From an uncultured Clostridia bacterium (lineage in GTDB: Bacteria; Bacillota; Clostridia; Oscillospirales; CAG-272), in contig CAJGEA010000003.1 of NCBI GenBank assembly GCA_904502015.1, forward strand, positions 1 through 41,665: 41,665 bases of DNA, given 5' to 3'. The notes below the pieces were generated by a model. That model had not been told where the DNA came from and did not search any database. It saw only the letters and a list, made by a program, of their open reading frames with translations. A program made the position numbers and the translations under genes. Of this stretch, positions 13,818 to 23,900 are shown piece by piece (position 1 is the stretch's first letter; each line of letters opens with the position of its first letter).

Positions 13818-14567
13818 ATGGCCGCTAAAACGCCAATGTTTGACGTAAATTCCATTCCCATGTCCGAAAGGGTACATATCACAAAGAATTTGCTGCGATA
13901 CGGTATCGCCATCGATCAGGAAACGGGAAAAATTGACTACATTCCCGGAACCAAGGTTCCCGAGGTCAGATGCCAGTCCATCCATCTGATCCGCCACGCC
14001 GAAACCGAGGCCGTGGCAAAGCACGAGTTCATGTGCGACACATCGACCAACTGCGGCTTTACCGAGAACGGTATTGAAATCACCAAAAAGCAGGCGGCCG
14101 AGTTGGATGCCTACGATTTCGACATTGCCCTCTACGGCCCCATTCCCCGCGTGGTCAATACACAGCTCATCATCATGGAGCGTCCTCAGAAGTTCGAGGC
14201 CATCAAGGTGCATAAGCTGCACGGTATCGATAACACCGGCTGGGAATACAAGTCCTTTGAGGATCTCTGCAACACCCCCCTCTTCATTGCCCGCGAGATC
14301 GAGAACAATATGTTCGCCAGAACCCCCAGCGGTACGTCGTGGGGTATGGTTATCGCCAACTGCGTGGACGTGCTGGATCTCATCAACGAGGAGTATGCAG
14401 GCAAGAAGGTGCTGCTGATCAGCCAGGGAAGCGTGCTTCGCGCGTTCCAGATCCTGCTTCGCAAGAGAAAGCATCCCTGGGATGACTTCACCGTCGAAGG
14501 TATGTACCACGTTGGTGACGACACCAACAAGAAGAAAAACTACGGTATTATCGATCGGATTTATTGA
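13818..14567 (+). CDS. Histidine-phosphatase (phosphoglycerate mutase fold) family protein
   Basis: 249 aa. IHLIRHAETEA (55-65) carries the RHxE motif with the phosphorylated histidine (H60). The second active-site histidine, normally in (V/I)SHG, is replaced: the sequence reads LISQGSVLRAF with Q203. The protein may therefore have altered or lost phosphatase activity. An extra N-terminal 50 residues precede the core. The ATG at 13818 is the only reasonable start, although the AAAAAGGAG at 13792-13800 is unusually far from it. It follows the nucleotidyltransferase by 58 bases and the two are probably cotranscribed. A role in making or proofreading the LicD donor is a guess from context. Confidence 0.78.
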   Translation: MAAKTPMFDVNSIPMSERVHITKNLLRYGIAIDQETGKIDYIPGTKVPEVRCQSIHLIRHAETEAVAKHEFMCDTSTNCGFTENGIEITKKQAAELDAYDFDIALYGPIPRVVNTQLIIMERPQKFEAIKVHKLHGIDNTGWEYKSFEDLCNTPLFIAREIENNMFARTPSGTSWGMVIANCVDVLDLINEEYAGKKVLLISQGSVLRAFQILLRKRKHPWDDFTVEGMYHVGDDTNKKKNYGIIDRIY

Positions 14568-14647
14568 TTCGCCGTAAATTCCTTCATTATTTTATGATAT
14601 AGTGCTGAAAGGCTCTGTATAAAAATCTTTATAAGGAGAGCAAACCC

Positions 14648-17600
14648 ATGAACATTAAGTTCGAAAAGGTAGTAGCCATGCTGTTGTGCTTGGTCATGTT
14701 GATCGGCGCGTTGCCCGTTGCGGTATTCGCTTCGTCGTTTGAGTATGACGTAGACGGCTCGACAGACGACTACTACAAGCTCATCTCCCAAAAGTATTGG
14801 GAGCTCGCTCCCGGTATTGAGGAAACCGAGGTCGTTTTGAATAACGCCGAGGGCTCCAAAAGACAGGTCGTTCACTCTGTCAAAGTTGACATGAACAATC
14901 CCTACACCAAGGTCATTCCCGGCTACAAGGGCATGATCCCCACCGAGGGCAATTATGGTACTGAGGCAACCTCCACTCAGGCCAAAAACGCCGAAGCGCT
15001 GGGTTACGGTAACGTAGTTGCCGCTACCAACGCTATGTTGAGCTGGTATGACAGCGCGTACTATAAGGCGAACCCTCACTTGATCGGTGAGCCCCTGTAC
15101 TACAATATCCTGGATGGTTACTACTATGAGAACAGCCAGGGATCGGCTACCTTTAACAAGAATTACGCCGTTGTGGTTATCAACTACGACTATCATCCCC
15201 TGACCGGCGAAAAGCGCCCCGATGATATGCCTAAGGTGACCATGCGTGCACAGACCGACCCCCTGACCGGTTGGGAGCAGAATGCCATTTGTGTTTGGGC
15301 GTTCCTGGTCAAGCCCGATGAAAACGGTGTACCTCAGAACCAGTACGCCAAGCAGCAAAATCACACCTCCGGTCATGAGTCCCGTACCTTCGTGGGCGTA
15401 ACCGCCGAGGGTGAGATCATCCTGACTGTTTCCGATGGACGTCAGGCTCCTTACTCCACCGGCTTCAATAACTTTGAGATGGCCGACTACATGATCAAGA
15501 TGGGCTGTATCTATGCCGCCAACTGTGACGGCGGTGGATCCACCACCTTCGTATCGGAGCGTCCCGGTGAGGAGCTGAAGGTAAACTGCTCTCTGTCTGA
15601 CGGCGGTGAGCGTCCTACCACCAACACCTTCCTGGTCATCTCCACCGCTGAGGCCAGCGGAACCTTTGAGCGTGCCACCCTGAGCACCGAGTATGACTAC
15701 TACACGCCCGGCGCATCCGTGACCTTCAACGCCCTCGGAACCGACGCCGTCGGTACCAAGGTTGACGTTCCCGCTGACGTTCAGTGGGCTATCAAGGAAG
15801 AAGGTATGGGTACCATTTCCAACGGTGTGTTCCAGTCCAACGGTACGCCCGGTAAGGTCACCGCTCAAATGATCTACAACGGCAAGGTGGTTGGCGAGCG
15901 TTCCATCACGCTGGCCATGCCCGACAAGCTCACCTTCTCGCAGCCTGTTGTTACCATTCCCTACAACACGAGAGCGATGATCCCCGTAAAGGCTACCCTG
16001 AATGGCCTGTACGAGATCGGTCTGAGCTCCGACGACGTTACCATTACCTCGAGCAATGAGGCTCTCGGTGCGGTTGACGGTCTGCATTTCGTTGGCGCTC
16101 CTACTGCCCCCATTGACAACAGCAGCGCTGTCACCGTCACCTTGAATTCCGATCCTACCATTACTGCGTCCACTATCCTGAAGCTGGGTGAGGCGTCGGT
16201 GGTTATGTGGGACTTTGAGGACGGTCAGGCTGACATCGATGAGTGGAATTCCATCGTTCTCCGTAACCCCGGCGAGGCTCACCGTGATTTCTATCATGAG
16301 CTCTCCTTGGCGACCAAGGAGGACGGGCAGGTGCATGACGGTAACTACTCCATGCGTCTGGAAACCAACGGTCTTTCCTCCAAGGACGTTCACTCCAAGC
16401 AGTACGCATACGTCAGACTTGGCTTGAAGGATCAGAAGATTTCGCTTGAGAACGCACGTTCCTTGGGCTTCTGGCTCTACGTCCCCGATGACAATATCCA
16501 GTGCTGGGTACAGGGCTTCTACAAGTACGACACCAACGGTGACGGTGTGCCCGATACACTGGCGGAGGTCAACCTGATGAACTCCGAGAACGTCTACTAC
16601 AACGTGGACGAGTCCGGCTGGCACTACCTGTCTATGGATCTCAGCGACTTTGAAAAGGTTGATCTGACCTATTCCGATCCCTTTGACGCCGATCCTTCCG
16701 ACGGTGCTACCACCGGTGATAAGGACGAGTTCTTCCTGGTTCTGATTTTCCACAAGTCCATCAATAACATTCTGTGGCAGACCAACGGTTCTATCAACGG
16801 CCCCTTCACGTACTACATTGATAACGTTACCGTCGATTACTCCGAGATGGTGGATGACCGCGAGGCTCCGATCTTTGAGTCCGTGGTCTTCGATAACGGC
16901 GGTATCAAGACCAATGCCGGCAAGCATGACGTCATTACCACCAAGAACAACAAGCTGAATGTTGTGGCTAACGTGGCTGAGGCTACGTACAGAGTGGACG
17001 GTACAGGCACCAAGCACACGCTGTATAACTATACCGGTCTGGATGTCGATTCCGCGAAGGCATACGTTGACGGCGTTGAGGTGGCTTGCACCTATGACAA
17101 TGGCAAGATCTCCATCGCTGATCTGGCCGTGGCTGACGGCTACCACCGCGTTAAGTTTGAGATCTACGACAACGCGGGCAATAAGTCCACGGTTGTCCGT
17201 ATGGTCAACGTTGAGTCCGGCGTGAAAGCCTCTACTATCAAGCTGGTTCCCGCTGATCCCGCACTCGTTGAGAAGGATCGAATCGACTTCGGTTCCATCT
17301 TCTGGATGAACATGGTTGCCACCAACCTCGAAACCATCGAGGCTGTGGATATGGTGATTGACCTGAACAACGTCAACCACTGGCAGCTTGACAATATGGT
17401 GCTGGCTGACGGTTTCTCCGCAACCTATACCATTGATGATGAAACCAATACCGCAACCATTACCTTTACCCGCACCGGTACCGTTTACCGTGGCGGTGAG
17501 GCAGTTCTGGCCCAGATCCCGATCCGTATCATTTACTTCGATACCGATATGAAGATTCCCGGCTATACCGCCGAGACGGTTTGGACCAAGTACAACTTCT

Positions 17601-20600
17601 GGCCTCACGACCTGAAGGTGGACGTTGACATGGGTAAGATCACCTACGTTGACGGCTATGAGAGTGCTGTCCTCAATACCTTCTCCAACGAGAAGTTCCG
17701 GGTCAACACCGAAATGTATACCGACTTCCAGTCCATGGGTAGCGATCCTTACTACACCGAGCACGGTTCGACTCACGTTCATACCCCCGTGGCTCTGGCT
17801 GATAAGGCCGCCGATTGCACCGACGGTTACACCGGCAGAACCTTCTGTGAGGTTTGTAACTCGGTCGTGGATTGGGGTACCACCATTCCCGCAACCACCG
17901 AGCACAACTATGAGGTTGTTGATGGTAAGCTGACCTGTACCGTGGACGGCGAGGTGTTCAACGGCACCTTCATGGACGGCTACACCTACTACGACGGCGT
18001 TGCTGCCGTGGATGGTTGGGTAGAGGTTGACGGCGCCAAGTACTACTACAAGAACGGCGTCAAGCTGACCGGTGCGAACGTTATCGATAAGGTTGTTCAT
18101 ACCTTCGATGAGAATGGCGTGTATCTGCCCGACGTTGATTTCTCGGGTTACATCAACACCGACGACGGTTTGATGTACTTTACGGATAAGGTGACCTATC
18201 TGACCGGCTATAACTCCATGGGTGCCGGTGTTCCTGTGCCTACCTACTTCGATAACGAGGGTATTGCCTACGAGGGCGAGTATGTCATCGGCGGTGAGAC
18301 CTGCCTCTTTGAGAAGGGCGTGTATGTTTCTTGCTCTAACGACAAGGTGCTTACCGCAGGTTGGGCCGGCGAGAGCGTATACTACGTGCTCTACAAGGAC
18401 GGTCAGATGATCTTCAGCGGCAGCGGTGATATGTTCTTCTACTCCCACCGCGCAAAGGTGCCGTGGCAGGACTACAGACTGGAAGTCAAGAAGGTCTTCT
18501 ACGGCAAGGATATAACCTCCACCGGCCGTTTTGTATTCACGCACGCATACAACGTCACCGAGATCGTATTTGAAGAGGGCAGTAAGCTGCAGAACGTAGA
18601 ATACGAAGCGTTCTACTACAACAAGGAAGTAAAGTCCATCGTCCTGCCCGATACGGTTACCACCATTGGCTGGAGAGCCTTCGGTAACTGGCAGAAGATG
18701 CAGACCATCTACCTGCCCGACGGTGTTAAGGACATCAATACCAATGCATTCTTCAGTGCCAATACGGGAGCCTATATGCAGGTAGCCGAGGGCACTTACG
18801 CTCACACGTTTGCTACCCAGAAGGGATTTGGGGTTGAGCTTCGCGCAAGAAAGCCTCTCGTTGTTGCAAGCGGTACTTGCGGAGACAACGTCACTTGGAC
18901 GCTGAACGATGAGGGCCTGCTGGCCGTTTCGGGTGTCGGAGCGCTTCCTGACTATGCTTACAGCGGCGCAAATGCTGCTCCTTGGACGAAGTACAGAAGC
19001 ACCATCAAGGCCGTTGAGATTGGTAAGGATATCACCGCCATCGGTGAGTTCAGCTTCTACTCCATGACCGCGTTGGCATCCGTGACCTTTGAGGAGGGAA
19101 GCAAACTTACGAGCATCGGTAAGGGTGCGTTCGGTTACAGCGACGTGCTGGAGACCATCACCATTCCCGCAACGGTTAAGACCATTGCCAGTCACGCGTT
19201 CTACTTCTCCGACGGTCTGAAGAGCGTGAGCTTTGAAGATGACAGTGCCCTCGTCAGCATCGGCGCTTATGCGTTCAGAGGCTGTCCCGTTCTGGAAAAC
19301 GTGTACATCCCCGAGTTCGTTGAATCTCTGGGAACAGGCCTCTTGTATCAGTCCAACGCTACTTTGCAGGTAGCCGAGGGCACCTACGCCCACAAGTACG
19401 CTACCTCCAACAAGTATGCCGTTGAGCTGAGACCTCATTCGCCTCGCGTGACTCACAGCGGTACGTGTGGCGAGAACGCGATCTGGGAGCTGTACGAGGA
19501 TGGCAAGCTGGTCATCTCGGGCTCCGGCGCGATGGCTAATTACAGTTATCAGGCTTCGGGAGCTACCGCAGCTCCTTGGGCAGGCCTGAGAAGCAAGGTT
19601 ACCTCCATTGTGATCGGCAAGGACATTACTGCGATCGGCGAGTTCAACTTCTACTCCATGACCAAGCTGACCTCGGTGACCTTCGAGGCAGGCTCCAAGC
19701 TCACGACCATCGGTAAGGGCGCATTTGGTTACAGCGACGTGCTGGAGACCATTACCATTCCCTCAACGGTTAAGACCATTGCCAGCCACGCGTTCTACTT
19801 CTCCGACGGGCTGAAGACCGTGAGCTTTGAGGATGACAGCGTGCTCGTGAGCATCGGCGACTACGCCTTCAGAGGCTGTCCCGTTCTGGAGACGGTTTAC
19901 ATCCCCGAGTTCGTTGAGAAGATCGGTGCATCGATCCTGTACCAGTCCAACGCTACGCTGCAGGTGGCCGAGAGTACCTACGCTCATAAGTATGCTACCT
20001 CCAACAAGTATGCCGTTGAGCTGAGACCGCATACTCCCGTGGTGCTTTACAGCGGCACCTGCGGCGAGAATGCTACCTGGGCATTCTATGAGGACGGTCG
20101 TCTGGTGATTTCGGGTTCGGGTGCTATCGCTGATTACAGCTACATGGCATCGGGCGCTACCGCCGCTCCCTGGGCAAGCCTGAGGGGCAAGATCACCACC
20201 ATCGTGATCGGTAAGGACATCACGGCTGTCGGTGAGTTCAACTTCTACTCCATGACGGCACTGACCTCCGTGGTATTCGAGGAAGGCTCCAAGCTCGCAA
20301 GCATCGGTAAGGGTGCGTTCGGTTACAGTAAGGTGCTGGAGACCATCACCATTCCCGCATCGGTGAGGTTCATTGAGGGTTACGCATTCTACTTCTCGTC
20401 GGCCTTGAAGACCGTGAACTTCGAGGAGGGCAGCAAGCTGACCACCATTGGCGACTACGCGTTCAGAAACTGCACCGCACTGACGAACGTATACATTCCC
20501 AACGGTGTATCCTCCATCGGCGCATCCGTCTTCTATGCCTGCGGTCAGGTAAACGTAAACGTAGTGAATAATTCCTACGCGCACAGTTACATGAAGAACT

Positions 20601-20626
20601 ACGGTTACGCTGTAACCACCCGCTGA
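14648..20626 (+). CDS. Giant secreted protein: phosphodiester glycosidase (NAGPA) domain plus BspA-type leucine-rich repeats
   Basis: 1992 aa. A signal peptide (residues 1 to about 28, ending AVFA) is followed by a NAGPA/DUF2233-type phosphodiester glycosidase domain (about 60-335) with RTFVGVTAEGEIIL (from about 246) and CDGGGST (from 293). Next come an Ig-like region (about 335-510), a carbohydrate-binding-like beta-sandwich (about 517-735, starting VVMWDFEDGQ and ending with YYIDNVTVDY), another Ig-like part, a cohesin-like stretch (about 864-1010), a CxxC-containing motif near 1060, a choline-binding-like repeat (GWVEVDGAKYYYKNGVKLTG, near 1123), and BspA-type LRRs from about 1280 to the end. 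The LRR part contains about 197-residue modules, each starting GTCG(E/D)N. No LPXTG motif or C-terminal anchor is seen, so the choline-binding-like part or the glycan may hold it. The start follows AAGGAGAG. The enzyme domain would cut sugar-phosphodiester bonds outside the cell. Confidence 0.9.
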   Translation: MNIKFEKVVAMLLCLVMLIGALPVAVFASSFEYDVDGSTDDYYKLISQKYWELAPGIEETEVVLNNAEGSKRQVVHSVKVDMNNPYTKVIPGYKGMIPTEGNYGTEATSTQAKNAEALGYGNVVAATNAMLSWYDSAYYKANPHLIGEPLYYNILDGYYYENSQGSATFNKNYAVVVINYDYHPLTGEKRPDDMPKVTMRAQTDPLTGWEQNAICVWAFLVKPDENGVPQNQYAKQQNHTSGHESRTFVGVTAEGEIILTVSDGRQAPYSTGFNNFEMADYMIKMGCIYAANCDGGGSTTFVSERPGEELKVNCSLSDGGERPTTNTFLVISTAEASGTFERATLSTEYDYYTPGASVTFNALGTDAVGTKVDVPADVQWAIKEEGMGTISNGVFQSNGTPGKVTAQMIYNGKVVGERSITLAMPDKLTFSQPVVTIPYNTRAMIPVKATLNGLYEIGLSSDDVTITSSNEALGAVDGLHFVGAPTAPIDNSSAVTVTLNSDPTITASTILKLGEASVVMWDFEDGQADIDEWNSIVLRNPGEAHRDFYHELSLATKEDGQVHDGNYSMRLETNGLSSKDVHSKQYAYVRLGLKDQKISLENARSLGFWLYVPDDNIQCWVQGFYKYDTNGDGVPDTLAEVNLMNSENVYYNVDESGWHYLSMDLSDFEKVDLTYSDPFDADPSDGATTGDKDEFFLVLIFHKSINNILWQTNGSINGPFTYYIDNVTVDYSEMVDDREAPIFESVVFDNGGIKTNAGKHDVITTKNNKLNVVANVAEATYRVDGTGTKHTLYNYTGLDVDSAKAYVDGVEVACTYDNGKISIADLAVADGYHRVKFEIYDNAGNKSTVVRMVNVESGVKASTIKLVPADPALVEKDRIDFGSIFWMNMVATNLETIEAVDMVIDLNNVNHWQLDNMVLADGFSATYTIDDETNTATITFTRTGTVYRGGEAVLAQIPIRIIYFDTDMKIPGYTAETVWTKYNFWPHDLKVDVDMGKITYVDGYESAVLNTFSNEKFRVNTEMYTDFQSMGSDPYYTEHGSTHVHTPVALADKAADCTDGYTGRTFCEVCNSVVDWGTTIPATTEHNYEVVDGKLTCTVDGEVFNGTFMDGYTYYDGVAAVDGWVEVDGAKYYYKNGVKLTGANVIDKVVHTFDENGVYLPDVDFSGYINTDDGLMYFTDKVTYLTGYNSMGAGVPVPTYFDNEGIAYEGEYVIGGETCLFEKGVYVSCSNDKVLTAGWAGESVYYVLYKDGQMIFSGSGDMFFYSHRAKVPWQDYRLEVKKVFYGKDITSTGRFVFTHAYNVTEIVFEEGSKLQNVEYEAFYYNKEVKSIVLPDTVTTIGWRAFGNWQKMQTIYLPDGVKDINTNAFFSANTGAYMQVAEGTYAHTFATQKGFGVELRARKPLVVASGTCGDNVTWTLNDEGLLAVSGVGALPDYAYSGANAAPWTKYRSTIKAVEIGKDITAIGEFSFYSMTALASVTFEEGSKLTSIGKGAFGYSDVLETITIPATVKTIASHAFYFSDGLKSVSFEDDSALVSIGAYAFRGCPVLENVYIPEFVESLGTGLLYQSNATLQVAEGTYAHKYATSNKYAVELRPHSPRVTHSGTCGENAIWELYEDGKLVISGSGAMANYSYQASGATAAPWAGLRSKVTSIVIGKDITAIGEFNFYSMTKLTSVTFEAGSKLTTIGKGAFGYSDVLETITIPSTVKTIASHAFYFSDGLKTVSFEDDSVLVSIGDYAFRGCPVLETVYIPEFVEKIGASILYQSNATLQVAESTYAHKYATSNKYAVELRPHTPVVLYSGTCGENATWAFYEDGRLVISGSGAIADYSYMASGATAAPWASLRGKITTIVIGKDITAVGEFNFYSMTALTSVVFEEGSKLASIGKGAFGYSKVLETITIPASVRFIEGYAFYFSSALKTVNFEEGSKLTTIGDYAFRNCTALTNVYIPNGVSSIGASVFYACGQVNVNVVNNSYAHSYMKNYGYAVTTR
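18850..20623 (+). repeat. Three tandem ~590-bp coding modules
   Basis: Modules begin near 18850, 19436 and 20030, each with S/H.GTCG(E/D)N..W..., S(G/V).GA(M/L/I)..Y, several LRR_5 units and a closing YAHK/YAHSY segment. A more diverged first copy starts near 18361. The spacing is 586-594 bp. Confidence 0.85.
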
Positions 20627-20641
20627 TTTCTCCAACCCCTT

Positions 20642-20669
20642 CACGGAGTCGGACGTGTCCGACTCCGTG
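20642..20669 (+). terminator. Perfect hairpin after giant gene 1
   Basis: CACGGAGTCGGAC (20642-20654) pairs with GTCCGACTCCGTG (20657-20669). A second GC hairpin (CCCGCGC/GCGCGGG) follows at about 20690-20707. There is no T run, so it may be a stability or processing element rather than a full terminator. Confidence 0.55.
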
Positions 20670-20711
20670 GGGAAGAGCCGCAAGATATGCCCGCGCGGGG
20701 CGCGGGTATGT

Positions 20712-20775
20712 CTTGCAGCCGAAAATGATGCTTTTTGCCCATGAACGGATAAAAAATATCATTTTTGGCTGCAAG
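20712..20775. repeat. Long inverted repeat, copy A
   Basis: CTTGCAGCCGAAAATGAT (20712-20729) pairs with ATCATTTTTGGCTGCAAG (20758-20775): 18 positions, with one G-U pair in RNA. The outer TTGCAGCCGAAA is shared with the element at 26889-26947 after the second giant gene. Confidence 0.7.
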
Positions 20776-20787
20776 AATATCTCAAGA

Positions 20788-20873
20788 CTATACGGCCAAG
20801 GCCATACTGCCGAGGCTATACTGCCCAAGGCTATACTGCCAAGGCTATACTGCCAAGGCAATGCTGCCAAAGG
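20788..20873. repeat. Tandem 14-bp repeat, six copies
   Basis: Consensus CTATACTGCCAAGG: units start at 20788, 20802, 20816, 20831, 20845 and 20859, two of them with one extra base. Copies four and five are identical. The array lies between the two giant genes. Confidence 0.85.
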
Positions 20874-20974
20874 AACCTTTGGATCATCCGTGCGTTTGCG
20901 GATGCAAGGGTTCGATTCCCGTTGTATAGAAGCGCAAGCTTACTATAAATATTTTTTCAAAGGAGAAGAAACCA

Positions 20975-23900
20975 ATGAACAGATCCGCATTCACACGGGT
21001 CCTTGCGTTCGTTCTGTGCGCAGTCATGGTCATGGGCATGCTGCCCGTGCTTGCCTTCGCGGCAGATGACTTTTCGCTGACGATCGCATCGACCAAGACG
21101 TCTGCTCTGGCACCCGGCGTGCAGGAGCAGGAAGTCGTGGCGTATGACGCGAATGGTGATCGTATCGTCTACTATGCGATTACCGCGAACGTTGCCACCA
21201 ATTCCGATGTTCAGGTAAAGGCAAATTACCAGAACAACGACAACACCGGTAACTGGGGTAAAGCCACTGTTATCGAGCAGGCCAATGCAGCTACTGAGAA
21301 GCGTGGCTACAACGTAGTTGCTACCACCAATGCTGCTTACTACAACGTTTCTACCGGTCAGCCTACCGGCGCATTCTTCATGGAAGGCGTCAACATCAAT
21401 GGCAATGCCATGGGTGACCAGAAACCCTTCTTCGCTATCCTGAAGGATGGTACCGCTATGATCGGTAAGCAGGGCACTTTCAGCCAGTATGCAGATCAGG
21501 TCCAGGAGGCCGTTGGCGGTTGGACCATGCTGGTATGGGACGGTGAGATCGTCAACAACGGTACCTCCAAGTACCCCCGTTCTACCGTTGGTGTTAAGGC
21601 AAACGGTGACGTGGTGCTGATGGTTGCCGACGGTAACCAGAAGCCTTACTCCGCAGGTCTGACCTATCGCGAGCAGGCCGAGGTTATGCTGAACCTGGGT
21701 TGCGTTGCCGCTGTCGAGTTGGACGGCGGTGGATCCGCTACCTACGCCGCTAAGCTGGAGGGTACCGATGAGCTTGTCATTCGTAACTCCTGCTGCGACG
21801 GTACCGTTCGTTCGGTATCCAACACCCTGATGGTCATCTCTACCGCCGTTGCAGACGGTACCTTTGACCACGCAAACCTGGCTACCGACTACGTCTTCTA
21901 CGCTCCCCACTCCAAGGTACAGATCAACGCTACCGGTGCCGATAAGAGCGGCTACCCCGCTGAGATTCCCGAGGGCGCCGGCTGGGTGCTGTCCGATGAC
22001 AGCTTCGGTACTGTGGCTAACGGTGAGTTCGTATCCAACGGTAAGCTGGGTACCGTAACCGTTTCCATGACCGTGGACGGCAAGATCGTTGGTAGCACCG
22101 ACGTGACCGTTGTTAACGCTACCTCCATTGCCTTTGGCGCAGAGGAGAAGATGATCCCCTACGGTAAGCCCTCCGACTTTACCGTAACGGCTCTCTACAA
22201 CGGCGCGGATATGTATACCTCTCCCGATGCCTACAACTTCGTATGCACCGCGGGGAGCATGAACGGCTTTATTTACACCGCTCCCGAGGAGGGTGCCGGT
22301 GCGACCGCTACCGTTACCGCTACCTACAAGTACGATAGCTCTGTTGCATCCGATAGCATTGCCGTTTCCTTCGGTAAGGGCTCGGATATCCTCTTCAACT
22401 TTGAGGGTGGCGAGGAAGACGCTAAGTACTGGGGTGACTACTTCGACATGGTCGAGGCAGAGAAGAACGGCGAGTACACCAATGGTTACTCTCCCATCTA
22501 CGAGACCGCCAACGGTATCGGTAGCAATAAGGTAGAGCAGGGTATCCATGAAAATGTCTTCCTGGCTACCAAGGAAAACGGCCATGTTTACAGTGGCGAT
22601 TACTCCCTGGCATACACCGTGGACTACCGTTACTCCACCGCTCACGCCAACTGGCAGTATGCCTACCTGTACTACTGGGGTGATCCCATTACCCTCTTGG
22701 ATACCGAGAAGGGTATTGCCGGTACTCGTCTGGGTATGTGGATGTACATCCCCGAAGAGGCTGTAGGTAGCTGCGCACGCTTTGCGTACACCTACAAGAC
22801 TGCCACAGGTGCCTTGAGTACCGCATACCTGTATTTCACTTACATGTACGTAGAGAAGGGTTTCTCCAAACTGACCAGCGAGAAGATCCCCGAGGCAGGC
22901 TGGGCATACGTTTACGTGGACATGAAGCAGATTTCCAACACCTATGTTTCCACTTCTTATTATAAGGATGAGAACGGAAATTTGACTCGTGCAGCAGAGA
23001 GTAACTACGCTCCCGCATTCATTCAGTTCATCGTCTCCTCCTCCGCCACCGGCGCCGAGAAGGTTACCTTCTACATCGATGACATCACTCTGGACTACTC
23101 GGATGCAGTAGATGATCGCGATATGCCCATCATCTCCGATCCTCTGATCCTTGAGGATCAGGACAGCTTTGCCATCGACGGCAGAACTCTGAACTACAAC
23201 ACCATCACCGTGACCGCCAGCGCCGCTGAGGATACCAGCCGTGGTACCAACTTCACCGGTCTGAACGAGGCAACCGCTCAGGTTTATATTGATGGCCATA
23301 AGGTTTCCACCAAGTTTGCCGCAGGCAAGATCTCCGCAACCGGTATCAAGCTGCCCAACGGTACCCACGATATCACCTTCGAGATCGCGGATAAGCAGGG
23401 CAACTACACCAAGCTGACCCGTCAGATCGTGATCGCTGCCGAGAGCGAGGCTCCCACCGTCACACTGACCGGTGTTCCCGTAGGCGTTAAGACCGACGGT
23501 AAGCTCTACACCGGCGGCCAGTACAACATGCTGCTCAACACCGATAAGGTTGAGGGCATCGACTCCGTCAACTTCAAGCTGTGGCTCAACTCGGCTTCCG
23601 AGTGGGCTCTGGACGAGATGATGGTTCTCGACGGCTTCAAGGTTGAGTATGTTCTCGACGAGAACTCTTGCACCGCTGACATCACCGTAACCCGTGTAGA
23701 CAGCGATGCTACCGGTGCCGCTACTCTGGTTACCATCCCCGTGTACGCATGGAGCTGGAACGAGGAGCTGGGCGGCCATGATGCTTCTACTCAGTGGAAC
23801 TCCAAGGGATGCGCTCCTCAGATTACTGTCAGCTACAAGGTTAAGTACGGTAATGTTGAGTACACCGAGGAATATGACGTAGACGTTGCCGGTTTCTCCA

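Noticed and set aside
14561..19456. 1631-aa open frame on the minus strand, antisense to giant gene 1
   Set aside because: It mirrors the codon bias of the plus-strand gene, has repetitive Val/Gly/His-rich composition with no recognisable domain, and no ribosome site. The plus strand has a signal peptide and known domains.
20788..20873. CRISPR array
   Set aside because: Units of 14-15 bp lie directly head to tail without spacers, and no cas genes are present. It is a simple tandem repeat.
20845..20929. tRNA-like signal: GGTTCGATTCC T-loop motif at about 20909-20919 with CTATAC (20845) and GTATAG (20924-20929) able to pair
   Set aside because: The anticodon loop would have eight bases, the D-arm region is far too long and lacks GG, one T-stem pair fails, and the CTATAC side belongs to a tandem repeat. 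I do not call a tRNA.
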